From: Earliella scabrosa
Taxonomy: Eukaryota; Basidiomycota; Agaricomycetes; Polyporales; Polyporaceae
Assembly (NCBI GenBank): GCA_022605405.1
Contig: JABYQQ010000007.1
Span: 1,736,001 to 1,800,000, forward strand
DNA length: 64,000 nt
Direction: 5' to 3'
The notes beneath the pieces were generated by a model. That model was not told where the DNA came from. It searched no databases and saw nothing but the letters and a program-made list of their open reading frames with translations. This document shows, in pieces, positions 9,635 to 19,738 of the stretch (position 1 is its first letter; every line of letters begins with the position of its first letter). The translations under genes were made by a program, and so were the position numbers.

Positions 9635-9643
9635 GCTATATAA
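9635..9643 (+). promoter_or_regulatory. TATA box of the NAGS gene
   Basis: CTATATAAC lies about 60 nt before the ATG at 9697, followed by a pyrimidine-rich leader. The spacing fits a TATA-directed start about 30 nt downstream and a very short 5' leader. Confidence 0.6.
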
Positions 9644-9696
9644 CCTGACCCGTTCCTCCTCCCTCCCGCCCATCCAAGGGCCCCGACTAGACGACC

Positions 9697-11722
9697 ATGC
9701 TCGCATCCTCCGCTCGTATCAGCTGTCGGAACGCTGTCTCTCCGGCGGCACATCACTCACGCTCTGCACAGACCTTTAAGGCATTCTACGCTGTTCGTCC
9801 GTCTCCGCAGACGTCCTGCGTGTAGAGTCGCTGACCCATCGCTGCTCGACCTTTGCAGACGATTCGGAGTCTACGGCAGACGTACGAACCGCCAGAGCCT
9901 GACGATGTCGAGCCCTCAGAAAAGGTGCGCACCCTCTTTGTGTCGGCGGGATCAGCCCGATCAACGCCTCGTCCAGGACTTCATCTTGTCCCTCCTCCGC
10001 GCGAACCCGTCCTTGAGGGACACAAAATCATACCTCGCATCTTTTGGACCCCGTCCCCACCCTCCTAAGCTCCCAGGGCCGTGTACCGACCAGGTCCCGA
10101 TCGTGGCGGAGCAAGACACAGACGCTGCCGCGGTGACCAAGCCTCCGGACATCAAGCTTTCGCCGTCTCCTGTTGTGGCATCCATCCTGAATCCAGTGCA
10201 CCGGCGGACCGCCCTGGTCAAAATTCAGGCGCCGTTTACGGACAGGCAGCTTGAAAGCATAGCGCGCGGCATGGTGTACTTGGAGAAGCTCGGACTCGTC
10301 AGCGTAATTGTTGTCGAGAACGACCAGTTGCCGCTCGGCGAGTCTGGCGAGCGTACCGCCCTGCTAGAAGAGACCATGCGCGTTGTGAACGCACTGGAGA
10401 AGCAGGGGGCACGAGCGCGTCCGGTGCTCGGTGCCGTCGTCCGCCTCGGGCCCAAGCCGGAAGATGAGGCTTCGAGCGACCCGCGAGAATATACCATCCC
10501 AGAAGCACACACATACCCATCCGACCTCGTCCACATTCGTTCCGCCCTCCGCGCTGGGGAGATCCCCGTCCTCGCACCGCTCGCCCTCGACTCCTTCTGC
10601 CGAAGTGTTCGCGTGAATGCCAACGACGTGATCGCGGCTCTTGTCCGCGGCATGGTGGAGGCTGCCGCGCACGACAGCATTCCCGCGGTCCGTGAGGATA
10701 ACCCCTCCATGGCTCCGGATGGGGTTGATCTCACACCTTTGCGACTCATGATCATCACTCGGGAAGGAGGGGTACCTTCGTATGCTCGTCAGGGCATGCC
10801 TCATCTACTCATCAATCTAACCTCCGAGTATCAGTACATTCGCGACACATTTGACCCGCGATGGAAAGTCGCACATCCCACCGCCCTTGCAAACCTCAAC
10901 CTCGCCCGAAACTGCTTGGCGTTCATGCCCCCGACTTCCTCTGCGGTCATGGTCTCGCATCGCTCGCCAAGCTCTCTGATTGGCAACCTGATCACGAACA
11001 AACCGGCTTTCAGCTCGAGTTTGCCCCACGCGCTGCTACAAGGCAACCGCAAACTGACGCCGCACACGCCCACTCTCTTGCGCCGGGGCTTGCCCATCCG
11101 GGTCGTTCGCACGGTCAGCGAGATCGACAAGGAGAAGATGAAAGCCCTCCTCGAGCAGTCCTTCCGCCGCGAGCTCGAGGAGGATGCGTTCTGGGAGCGC
11201 ATGGAGCGCGACCTCGACTTCGTCATCGTCGCCGGCGATTACGCTGGCGCGGCGATTGTGACGCGTGAACCATGTTCCCCCGGTACGCCCCAGGCAATCG
11301 CGCCGATCACCTACCTCGACAAGTTCGCCGTGCTCCCGAAGCACCAGGGCGACGGCACGGTCGACTTCCTCTGGGTCGCGCTCCACGACGAGACGTATGG
11401 GCTCGGGCTTCCATTCTCCGCGAACCCGAACGGCGGCAAGGAGGGAAAGGGCGAGGGCCGGGACCTCGTCTGGCGGTCCCGCGCCGACAACCCGGTGAAC
11501 AAGTGGTACTTCGAGCGCAGCACGGGCCACATGCGCCAGGGCGACTGGGTGCTGTTCTGGTGCGACGCGGAGGTGCGGCTCAAGACCGAGGAGGGGCGCC
11601 GCGCGAACGCGGGCCTGTCGTACCTCGAGGAGTGGGAGGTCGGCCGGCTGTCGACCTGGAGCGACGTCGTGATGAAAATACCTTCCAGCTGGAAGCCGAA
11701 AAAGCAGCTAACGAACGCGTAA
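9697..11722 (+). CDS. N-acetylglutamate synthase, mitochondrial (arginine biosynthesis)
   Basis: Catalyses acetyl-CoA + L-glutamate to N-acetylglutamate, the first step of arginine synthesis in the mitochondrial matrix (fungal ARG2 family). The long exon from about 9859 to 11722 holds an amino-acid-kinase-like region (VVENDQLPLGESGER, then ITREGGVPSYARQGMPHL) and a C-terminal NAT acetyltransferase domain (ITYLDKFAVLPKHQGDGTVD, DLVWRSRADNPVNKWYFERS, GHMRQGDWVLFWC). A first exon from ATG 9697 encodes an Arg/Ser/Ala-rich mitochondrial presequence (MLASSARISCRNAVSPAAHH...). The intron between them ends at 9858, 9879 or 9895. The phase-correct donor for the first two acceptors is GTAGAG at 9822, which makes the shortest intron only 37 nt, so the junction is unsettled. 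If splicing fails, translation could begin at the in-frame ATG at 9905. Confidence 0.9.
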
Positions 11723-12033
11723 CGATCTAGACTTAGACCTAGACGAGGGATCCTTTCTTATTACGCCTAATATTCTCTGTCCATCTCCTCTGTAGACTGT
11801 TGTGCCATATCACTCCACCATATCCCCTTGTGTATTGCTACTCTTTATCTCTCCCTGGATGGCTCTCGCATGACTATTTGCTCTCAGCTGTCATTCACCA
11901 AACACTCTTCACTGTATGTACACGAGAGCACGCAGCGGTCGTGTCGTCGAGCAACGCATTATACATCGTACATTGACAGCACAGCAATTGACTAGAAATA
12001 CATCGGAATCGTCGGACAGCCGTTGTCGTACAC
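11723..12033. other. Convergent 3' flanks
   Basis: Space between the NAGS stop and the stop of the next minus-strand gene. It is AT-richer and pyrimidine-rich, as expected for 3' UTRs; no gene is seen. Confidence 0.6.
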
Positions 12034-13615
12034 TCATGTCAACTTCGTGGAAGCTCGCGTGCAGTACCGCTTGACTTTGGGCTTGACGGGGCTCGAGGAG
12101 ATGGACTCTCCGACGACCGTCGCGTCCGCTTCGCCGCCCCTGCTCCGGCCGCGCCACGGGACGACGCGCCGGTTGCCCTCCTTCACGTCCTTGGCTAGCT
12201 GCTGGATGCCCTCCTCGATCAGCACCTTGAACCCCTTGACGGTCCACCTGTCGAGGCTGAGGAGCAGCAGATAGACCTGGATGATGTGGTCGGGCCTTTC
12301 CAAGCTCCACTCGTGGAAGGACGAGCTCTGCCGCCTCGTACGTTTGGAGGACAGACCGGGGTACGGCGCGGAGAAGATCGACTGTTAGAGGGAGAGCGGG
12401 TCAGGTACGCGCAACCCAGACACAGAAGTGGGCTTGCCACTTACGGGCAGTCCCTCGTCGTCTTCCTCCCACCAGTCGACGTGCGCCCGGACGGTGCCTT
12501 CGGCCCAGACGAGGCCAAAGATAGGTGCGCGGATGTTCAAGGTGTGTAGCTGGCGCAGTCCCGCAGCCGTGGACATCCTGTTTTGCCGATAGGCAACGGA
12601 AAGCTCTTTCTGGGACGGCTTCTTGTCTTCCCAGAAGGTGCTCGCGATCTCGAACTGGCTCGGATCCGGCAGCCGCGTGCAGATCGTGCTCTGCCACTTG
12701 AACGACGACTCGCCCCCATGGCTGGCCGAGTTGTTGGCTCGGGGATGCCTCTCGAGCTGCTTCAAGGGCGAGTTCGCCGACTCAGATAGGTGCTTCAGGA
12801 GGCGGGGAGGGGTGAGCAAGGCCCCGTCGGGCCGGGCCATCCTTGGCTTGAGAGAAGGGGCAGACTTCGAGCTCGCCTTGTACTGCTCAAAAGGTTGGGG
12901 AAGGGCGACCATGCACTGACTCCTATTCGACCTGTGAGCGGACGTTGGCGAACATATAGGTAGTCTGACTCACCTCTCCTCACTCCTCTGACCTGTGGTC
13001 GCCCGCAGGACGTTGTACCTACGTGATGTGAGATGGTCGAATGAGTGCGCTGAACAAAGAAGCGTACACTTGTGAGGCATAATCTGCCTCCGACCACGGG
13101 TGGCTCGAGGTGCGCATCTTGCGCAGCCTCACCCACGCTGAGTAGATGTGTTGGAGATCCCGTAGCATACTAATGCTGCGTATGTGCTCCACCTCTCGCG
13201 AGAACAAAGAGGGCGAGGCCTTCTCAGCAGACCGCAAGAAGTCCAAGAACTTCGGGCACATGCAGCGAGTCAGAGCCTTGTACTCTTTCGATGTCTGTAT
13301 AGAGAGAGTCAGGTCTACGCCACAACAGTCACCCTTCTGTTGGACAATGTACTCACCGACTGGATCCACGCCGACGGAAGTTGTCCTTGAAGGTCGAAAA
13401 CAGCATCTACCTCCGCAAGAAGGGAACGAGGAAGGTCGCCGTACGAGGCCTCGACAAGATTCTGGTGTGCGGACCAGACCGCGAATCGGGAAGGATCCTT
13501 TGCAATCCTAGAACAAAGAGTCACTTCGGTGGCGTTCGGGAACCAAGTCGACGAACGCATACTGGCTTGCTGTGAGGGAGCGGGGCTTCCGGGATGATGT
13601 TGAGGCTTCCGACAT
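12034..13615 (-). CDS. Orphan protein, 436 residues, five exons
   Basis: Function not recognised. The exons are phase-checked: 13615-13563, 13507-13357, 13294-13023, 12931-12445 and 12381-12034. The protein begins MSEASTSSRKPRSLTASQ, then has an ordered region (FAVWSAHQNLVEASYGDLPR, LDFLRSAEKASPSLFSREVE, LQHIYSAWVRLRKMR). A Ser/Pro/Lys-rich linker follows, then a compact part with FEIASTFWEDKKPSQKELSV, RAPIFGLVWAEGTVRAHVDW and RPDHIIQVYLLLLSLDRWTV. The tail is basic. No signal peptide or membrane segment is seen. The core with W, H and D residues around GTVRAHVDWW recalls compact folds of lineage-specific Agaricomycete proteins, but no named family can be claimed. It is convergent with the NAGS gene. 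Confidence 0.75.
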
Positions 13616-14032
13616 TGCGGACGGGAAGTAAAGAAGCTTGATTCTGAAATGACCCGGATGAATGAATGCGTTCCATGTCGTTGTCAAGCTCGGTCAGTAC
13701 TCACAGGATGGAAGGTAGTGAGCGTGAGGTTCCTAAGAGGTCGTCGAGGTCGTGAAGTCATTACTTACATTAGGACGAGTAGAGAAGATGGGGAGAGGTA
13801 GAGGGGAAGAAAGAACGCGTGGGAGCAGGGACGACAGCTTCCTTGCCTAAATACTCGTGCGTCTACCATCACCTTTGGACCCTGTTACACGTGACCGCGT
13901 TCAGGCGTTTCGCGGAGCCAATTCATTTCGCGGCCTTCTCTGGAGAAGTCTAAGTTGCTGTTCGGTTCGCTTGGGTTGGAAGCAGATTGGTATGCAATCC
14001 ATCGTGATACAACAGGGACATCAACGTTTCAA
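13616..14032. other. Intergenic
   Basis: Promoter of the 436-residue gene (minus strand) and 3' flank of the carrier gene. No additional gene or clear regulatory motif is seen. Confidence 0.5.
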
Positions 14033-15422
14033 CTACATGAACTTGTCCAACAACTTCTTCGTTGCCTCGACCCCGAGCTGCGGAGACATTGGTCAGGACC
14101 TCATCAAGGACGCAATGGAGAAGGGCTCAGGTACTCACGAAAGTAGCTGCATTGGCGGGGAATGCCTATAGCGAATTTGTGTGTGAGCACGGTCTGGTAT
14201 CATTCCAGGAAGGAAAATTCACTTACCCGAGCCATAGCAGGACCAAGACCCCTCCAGAGCGCTGCAACACCATCTGCAGCGATCGTCTTGCGCGCACAGT
14301 CCAGGAACCCGGAGTACGTCCCTGTGGGGGCAGACTGAATCCTAGACTTCAAGACCTACGGAGGGGGGTCAATAACCTGACAAAATGACGCGTGGCAGCC
14401 GGCACGAACGTCTGGAGGGATCGCAATTGACCACATCGCGACACCGGCCGTACCACCAGCAACAATGATAGCTCCAAGATTAAGCTCAGAGGGCGACTGC
14501 CCTGCTGGTGTAAGCATTTTCTTCGTCACTTCATACGCGGCGAAGTATCTGCACCCGTCAAGTCAGGAGATAGAGCGGGCGGAGGGAACACACGACGTAC
14601 GCTGCACTACCGGGACCATCTCGCGCGACGGTCGCGACAGAGCCACGGAAGACGCTACGCAGACCACCTTCACGGTACAGGTGCTTGACGACGTCGAACA
14701 CGCCCTTGTATTGCGGGCCACCCTGTCCCTGGCCTTGAACCTGATGGAGATATGAGCACGATCGAGGTGGACATATCATGACAGCAACGGACCTGCAAGA
14801 GCACCTTCGCCCGCTCTACCGGCGCGGTGACAAGAGTGGTGGGTATAGCGGACAGGAAACCCGCAGTTGCGAGCTCGGGTATCGACAACTCGCTGTTTGT
14901 CCTGTTTGGCGTTGCGGCCAGGATGAGCAGCTTGGACATATCGTAGGCCTGGAGAGCGTGCCATCAGCAGTAGAAAGAGCACAAATGCCGTCCTACCCAC
15001 CCAGAATGACACGGCAAATATGGGGGTGACACCAAGTAATGGAGGCACGACACCACGGTACAGACTGGAGGCCACGGAGTCATATCAGCACCTCGTAGCC
15101 CGCGCCGCACACAGAGGAGACGTACCCCTTGACACCGTCCCGTGCCAACGCCTTCTTCACAACGTCCATTGCGCCAGAGTACGTGCCCGGCGCGGCGGTC
15201 TGCAGCCGTGTCTTGGTCAAGTCAAACGGATGGCCTGCGACGCGCCCGGGTTATCGGACAGTACGACGAGGAGCAAACCGACATGGACTCACCGACAAGC
15301 ACCGCCGCGACACCACCCGCCCCTCCCGCAACGAACGACTTGACCGACTCCGCGGTCGACGACCGCTGGACCTCCTCAGCAGCTGGTGCCTCGCTCTGCC
15401 CGCCCGCACGGCGCGTCAGCAT
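14033..15422 (-). CDS. Mitochondrial carnitine/acylcarnitine-type carrier, 312 residues
   Basis: Inner-membrane carrier of the SLC25 family, likely exchanging acylcarnitine for carnitine (CRC1-like) for beta-oxidation and acetyl-unit shuttling. Nine exons are phase-checked: 15422-15293, 15234-15126, 15064-15001, 14948-14793, 14740-14601, 14548-14410, 14355-14227, 14165-14139, 14077-14033. They total 939 nt, typical of the family. The three repeats each carry the signature: HPFDLTKTRLQ, APVERAKVLLQ and IPPDVLKSRIQ. Segments such as VAGGAGGVAAVLVG and LLGVTPIFAVSFW form the helices, and the C-terminus is LGVEATKKLLDKFM. Exon 8 is only 27 nt (AFPANAATF). Substrate assignment rests on overall resemblance and is less sure than the carrier family itself. 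Confidence 0.88.
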
Positions 15423-16470
15423 CCATCCGGCTTACAGAACGAGCAACGCACCATGGTCTACCGCACGCGACAGAGATAGCGTCTAGGATGGAGAAGGAAG
15501 CAGAGAGATCTGCGAGAGACGGAGAAGGAGGGCAGGCACGCGCACGACCGCGGCGCGATATAAGAGAGGGCGAGGAGTGGTCCGCGTCAGAGAGGACCGG
15601 CAGGAATGGTCGTCCTTGGCGGCGATGGCGCGTGATTCCCCCTGTCATGCATGCATGACTGTCCAGCGCGAGATCCGATCTGCAGAACGCTGTCGGCCGC
15701 TCTCTGTCACCGCGTCTAATCTGATATGGCCTCCTCGCCACAGGCGCGACCTTCAGGCATCCACAGGTCCAGCGGCGAGGCGACTCAGCGGATGCGGGCG
15801 GACGCGATGTGTGTACGTAGTCGTGGACGAGCGACAAGAGGCGACAAGCCTGTCCCCGCACTGACCCCGCGTCCGTGTCTTTTCCGAGTGTCGTGCCCCG
15901 CACGCCAACCCCCGCCATGCCAAATGCGAGTGTGGGGAAGCGTGCGGCTCGGAGATGAGCTTGTCTCGACCACCCCCACGAGAAGTCTGACATCGATCGT
16001 TCCTCTCGGACTCTGCCGTCCATAGCTCGTTCCATGGCCTTCTACGGCCCTGTGTCTCCAAGCAGGCACGGCTCCGTAGCACTCCGTTGAATTTCCGTGA
16101 CATCAGGTGGCAGAGCAGGGCAGAGCTTGGGTCGGGGCCCGGATGATTGCTGACAATGACGTACAACTTCTAGTGTGTGCACAATGTGTGCACACAAAGG
16201 CCAGGTACACTTGCGAGTGCGGTGGATAGTCATCTTGTTCTACATAAACTGGACCACCGCGTGATATAATCCATCATAGCAAATACACACCGATCAATAA
16301 TACTCCTACATATTAGCTACTCTAAGGTATCAGAGCCAGTGCCCATCTTCGACCTAGTCTATAAACATAACCCACGACACAATCCAAGCAACATAAGATG
16401 AGTATGGGTCGTACGCACCCATATCCAGAGACCGACCATCCAGGTCCGCCGATACGCCCCAACGCCACGA
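15423..16470. other. Intergenic, no supported gene
   Basis: Holds the carrier promoter on the minus strand and the 3' flank of the FAS1 gene. Long frames occur (for example 15376-16035 minus, 219 codons), but they are Arg/Pro/Ser-rich, overlap the carrier's first exon in another frame and show no domain. Confidence 0.5.
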
Positions 16471-19335
16471 CTATGACTCGCCATCGTCCGGCCCGAAGCC
16501 ACCCACAGGCTCGTACGTCGCCTCGGTCGTATCCCGCCGCCACACCCACCGGACGCCCCAGAAGAACATCCCGATGAGCACGACGCCGATAACGCCGACG
16601 GCGACAGGCGCGCCGTACTCGGTCCACAGGCTCGGCTGGTACGGCAGCAGCAGCCTGTCAATCTGGATGACGCCCCCAGTTCCGCCACCAGTCGTCGAGC
16701 GGCCCCACGAGACGACGTGCGCCCAGTCCTGCTCGCCGTCCTTGCCACGCGCGCCCTTGATGCCTATGACGGTGCCCGCCTGCCCGTCCTTCCCGTCAAG
16801 CACGCGGACGAGGATGTCGCCGTACACGGACGCCGAGCTGTGCAGCGTCGAGTACGTTGCAGAGTCGTCCAAGGGTAGTGGGCGGTTGTTCACGAGCGAG
16901 TCCATGACCGCCCAAGAGTCGGCGGGGGGAGAGGACGAAGGACTGGACGGAGTAGGGATGAGATGCTGCTCGACGATCTCGCGGAGTCGATCCTCGTCCG
17001 AGTAGAGCTCCGTCAGGTTGACATCCTTCATCGCGTCGTCCGTCGGGCAGAGCAGGGTCCATCCAGAGCCGCCCAAGCCGATGTCTGCCCAGCGCGTGCC
17101 TTCGGGGGGCGCGGTACCGTTGAGGACCCAGTCAAGACCGGCCTTGACGACCATGGTGGTCATGGTGGTGCCCTTCGCGGCCTTGACAAGCTTGCCAACG
17201 GTGAGCTCGACCGAGCGCGGTATCATAATGTCCGAAACCTCGTGTATGACGCCGGTTTGGGTGAGCATATTCTGCGGTGAGAGCGCCGACTGCATATCTG
17301 CCCATCCGCCACTCGAGGTGAGTAGCACTGTGCGATTCGAGCCGCGCCTGTCGACGTGCACGTCGGAGCCTTCCAGCGTCTTGTAGGTTCGCTTGGAACC
17401 ATTCACGAATGGGTCGCCATACTCGACGCTCGCGAGGACGTGGTGTCGGATGACGCGTTCAAAGTCCGCCTTCGCAGACGACGAGAGGAGGTGATTGCTG
17501 ACAAGCAAACCCAGACGCTTGAAGGCATCGTTTGGGGGAATGAGCAAGGTTGTCTGCGGTTCCTTCTTCAGAAGATCTGCAAGGTTGGTGGAAAATATAC
17601 CCGTGATGAAGGAGGAGTACTCGAGATTAGGCAAAGCAGTCTCTAATGGGTCTGATGGAGGCGTTAAGGGTCGGGAGACGAAGTAGATGAGGGTGTTGTT
17701 GTTGACTTCGGCTAGACAGATGTATTAGCACGAATGCGCATGAAGCATGTCGAGTGAAGTACCTGGTTCCCCCATGACGCCAGCACCAGCAAACCGGATT
17801 GCCTTGGCTGCACTCTTCTTACTGTCGTCCGCGACCTCGACCATCATGACTTGCTGTCCTCCACCCAGTCCAGGCTCTTCCAGGGTAGTCTCAATCAACA
17901 TTCCGTCCTCGAACTTCTTCGGTTCCCATTTCCCGGGAATGAAGTGATATTGCAAGAGTCGTTTCAACTCCTCGCTCCCTCGGTGAGGGAGGTCGTCGCT
18001 GGCAAACAACTTGATAACATCATCTCTGGGGGCCAGTATCGTGTATTCCGTCTCCGTGTCGTTGATGAGATGCGTGAGCTCCACGGAATGGATCAAGGAG
18101 ACGAACTCCGTGCAGTTGAGGGCCAAGAGGTACTTCTCCGGAGTGAGTTGCAAGGCGTTCGGCGGGAGAAGGAGGGAGGAGACGGTGTGCAGTGCGCCAT
18201 TGGACGCGTAGATGTCGCGTTCGACGAGCTCGCCTTCTGACACCTTGATCTTGTCGTCGGTAGGCACAATCTCAAGGGTACGTCCATGAATGGTCGGGAC
18301 TTCAGGCATACATGAGAGGCGAAACTGTTGCAAGGGCGAGAAGCACGTACAATTAACAGCCTTCTCAAACGAATCCGACCATTTCACCTCCTGTTCCTCC
18401 AGCAACACGGCGTGCATCTCCAGAATACGCTTCAGATCGTCTGCAGCAAACTCGCTTTCAAGGTAGAGTCGCTCTAAAGGGTGCAACGCCTCCCAAGCAT
18501 CATTGACAGGAAGAAACAGGGTGAGGGTAGATGTGCTGTTGAGGAAATGCGAGAGCTGGGGGGTGAGGATCTTGTGGAAGTAAGAGAGTTCTTCGCGACG
18601 GGAAATAACGGTGGCTGGAGAGCGAGTCAGAATTAGCACACGTCGGGATTCGCATGGGATTGGCACAATGGGCTCACCTAAGTCAGGCGGCATCTCTAGC
18701 ACTTTATCTATGCCGAAGAGGATGCCGTTGTCTGTCTCTATTGAATCCTTGACTATCTTAACTCCACCCTTGCCGTGCGAGTCCACGCCGACCCATAGAG
18801 CTTCGTCTCTTGCCGACAACCGCAGCCGCTGGGAGTCCGTTCCGAGTGTACCGTTCTGCACGGGCATCCATGGAGGATAGGGTGGTGGTTCTCGAGACGG
18901 GGGCTCGGTGGTATCTCGTGGATACAGTAACGTGTGTAACGTTTGGGGCGTTTGCTCGGTAGGCAATTCTGTAAGTGTGTAGTTGAGAAGATGGTAGAAG
19001 AGCTGCTGTCGGAGTTGAATCTGGAGGTTGTCCTGGAGGTCAATAGCATCGTCGTCCAGGGCCTGCTGCCACAGAAGGTTGGACTGGCTGTGGCGCTCAA
19101 TAGCCTTGTTGGTCGGAGCGAAGAAGGTAGCGTTCTGGAGTTTACTGAAAGTGGGGATGAGCTTCGTGCGCTGTAGGAGCTTGATGAGGGAGAGGTAGTC
19201 GGGGTCGTTATAGATTGCATCAAGGAGAGTGTTGGACTGGAGTGTCGGAGGTTGGAGGTGAACGGGGACCTGTGCGGACGCGACGAGAGGGAGAAGGGCG
19301 AGGAGGCCGATGGGGATGCACGACCACGGCCTCAT
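16471..19335 (-). CDS. Multi-FAS1 (fasciclin) type I membrane protein
   Basis: Two long frames form one gene, joined by an intron at 17762-17712 (GGTACT donor, CTAG acceptor, in phase). The protein is roughly 910-950 residues. It has a signal peptide (MRPWSCIPIGLLALLPLVAS), several FAS1-like modules, a helix GVIGVVLIGMFFWGVRWVW near the C-terminus and a short acidic tail. FAS1 marks include TFFAPTNKAIER, TLFLPVNDAWEAL, YTILAPRDDVIKLF, TLLIPPNDAFKRLG and LLCPTDDAMKDV, plus many N-glycosylation sites. It resembles the fission-yeast vacuolar protein Fsc1, needed for autophagosome-vacuole fusion; that role is inferred. A 63-nt GT...AG segment (18677-18615) and possibly a 51-nt one (18350-18300) are in-frame candidate introns without stops. 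It is divergent from RAV1 with 403 bp between start codons. Confidence 0.85.
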
Positions 19336-19738
19336 CGCGAGAGGCGTGCAGACAAGGGATGTGCGCGAGAGGAAGGGTGAAGGAGAGGAAGTCGCAGCTT
19401 ATAGCAGGGACGCGGAACGGGGGCGGTGGGCGCAAGAGGCAGAACGGGATGGCTCAGCAGAACTGCGCCGTGCGCTGCGTCGAAAGAGAGACAAGGATGA
19501 CGTCCTGGCGTGCGACCCACGTGTGCACAGGCGCCCACATCGCGATCGGCGCTTGCGAGGCGGCGCGACTTTGCGGTGCTGGTCACGGTGGCACCTCCGT
19601 CGTGGTGCACGCCCTCGTCTCTTGCGCTCACCTGTCGAGCTCGCGGCTAGAATGCGCCCACAGTCTCTGCCTCGCCTCGCATCCTGCTAGACGTCTCTTG
19701 CCCCCCGCTGCGTGTACTCTACTCCTCCTGTCGCCGTA

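Noticed and set aside
9577..9648. 23-codon upstream ORF before NAGS, considered as an arginine attenuator peptide
   Set aside because: It contains and precedes the TATA box at 9635, so it should not be in the mRNA, and its sequence does not resemble the known attenuator peptide.
15376..16035. 219-codon minus-strand frame
   Set aside because: It overlaps the first exon of the carrier in another frame, is Arg/Ser/Pro-rich and lacks a domain.
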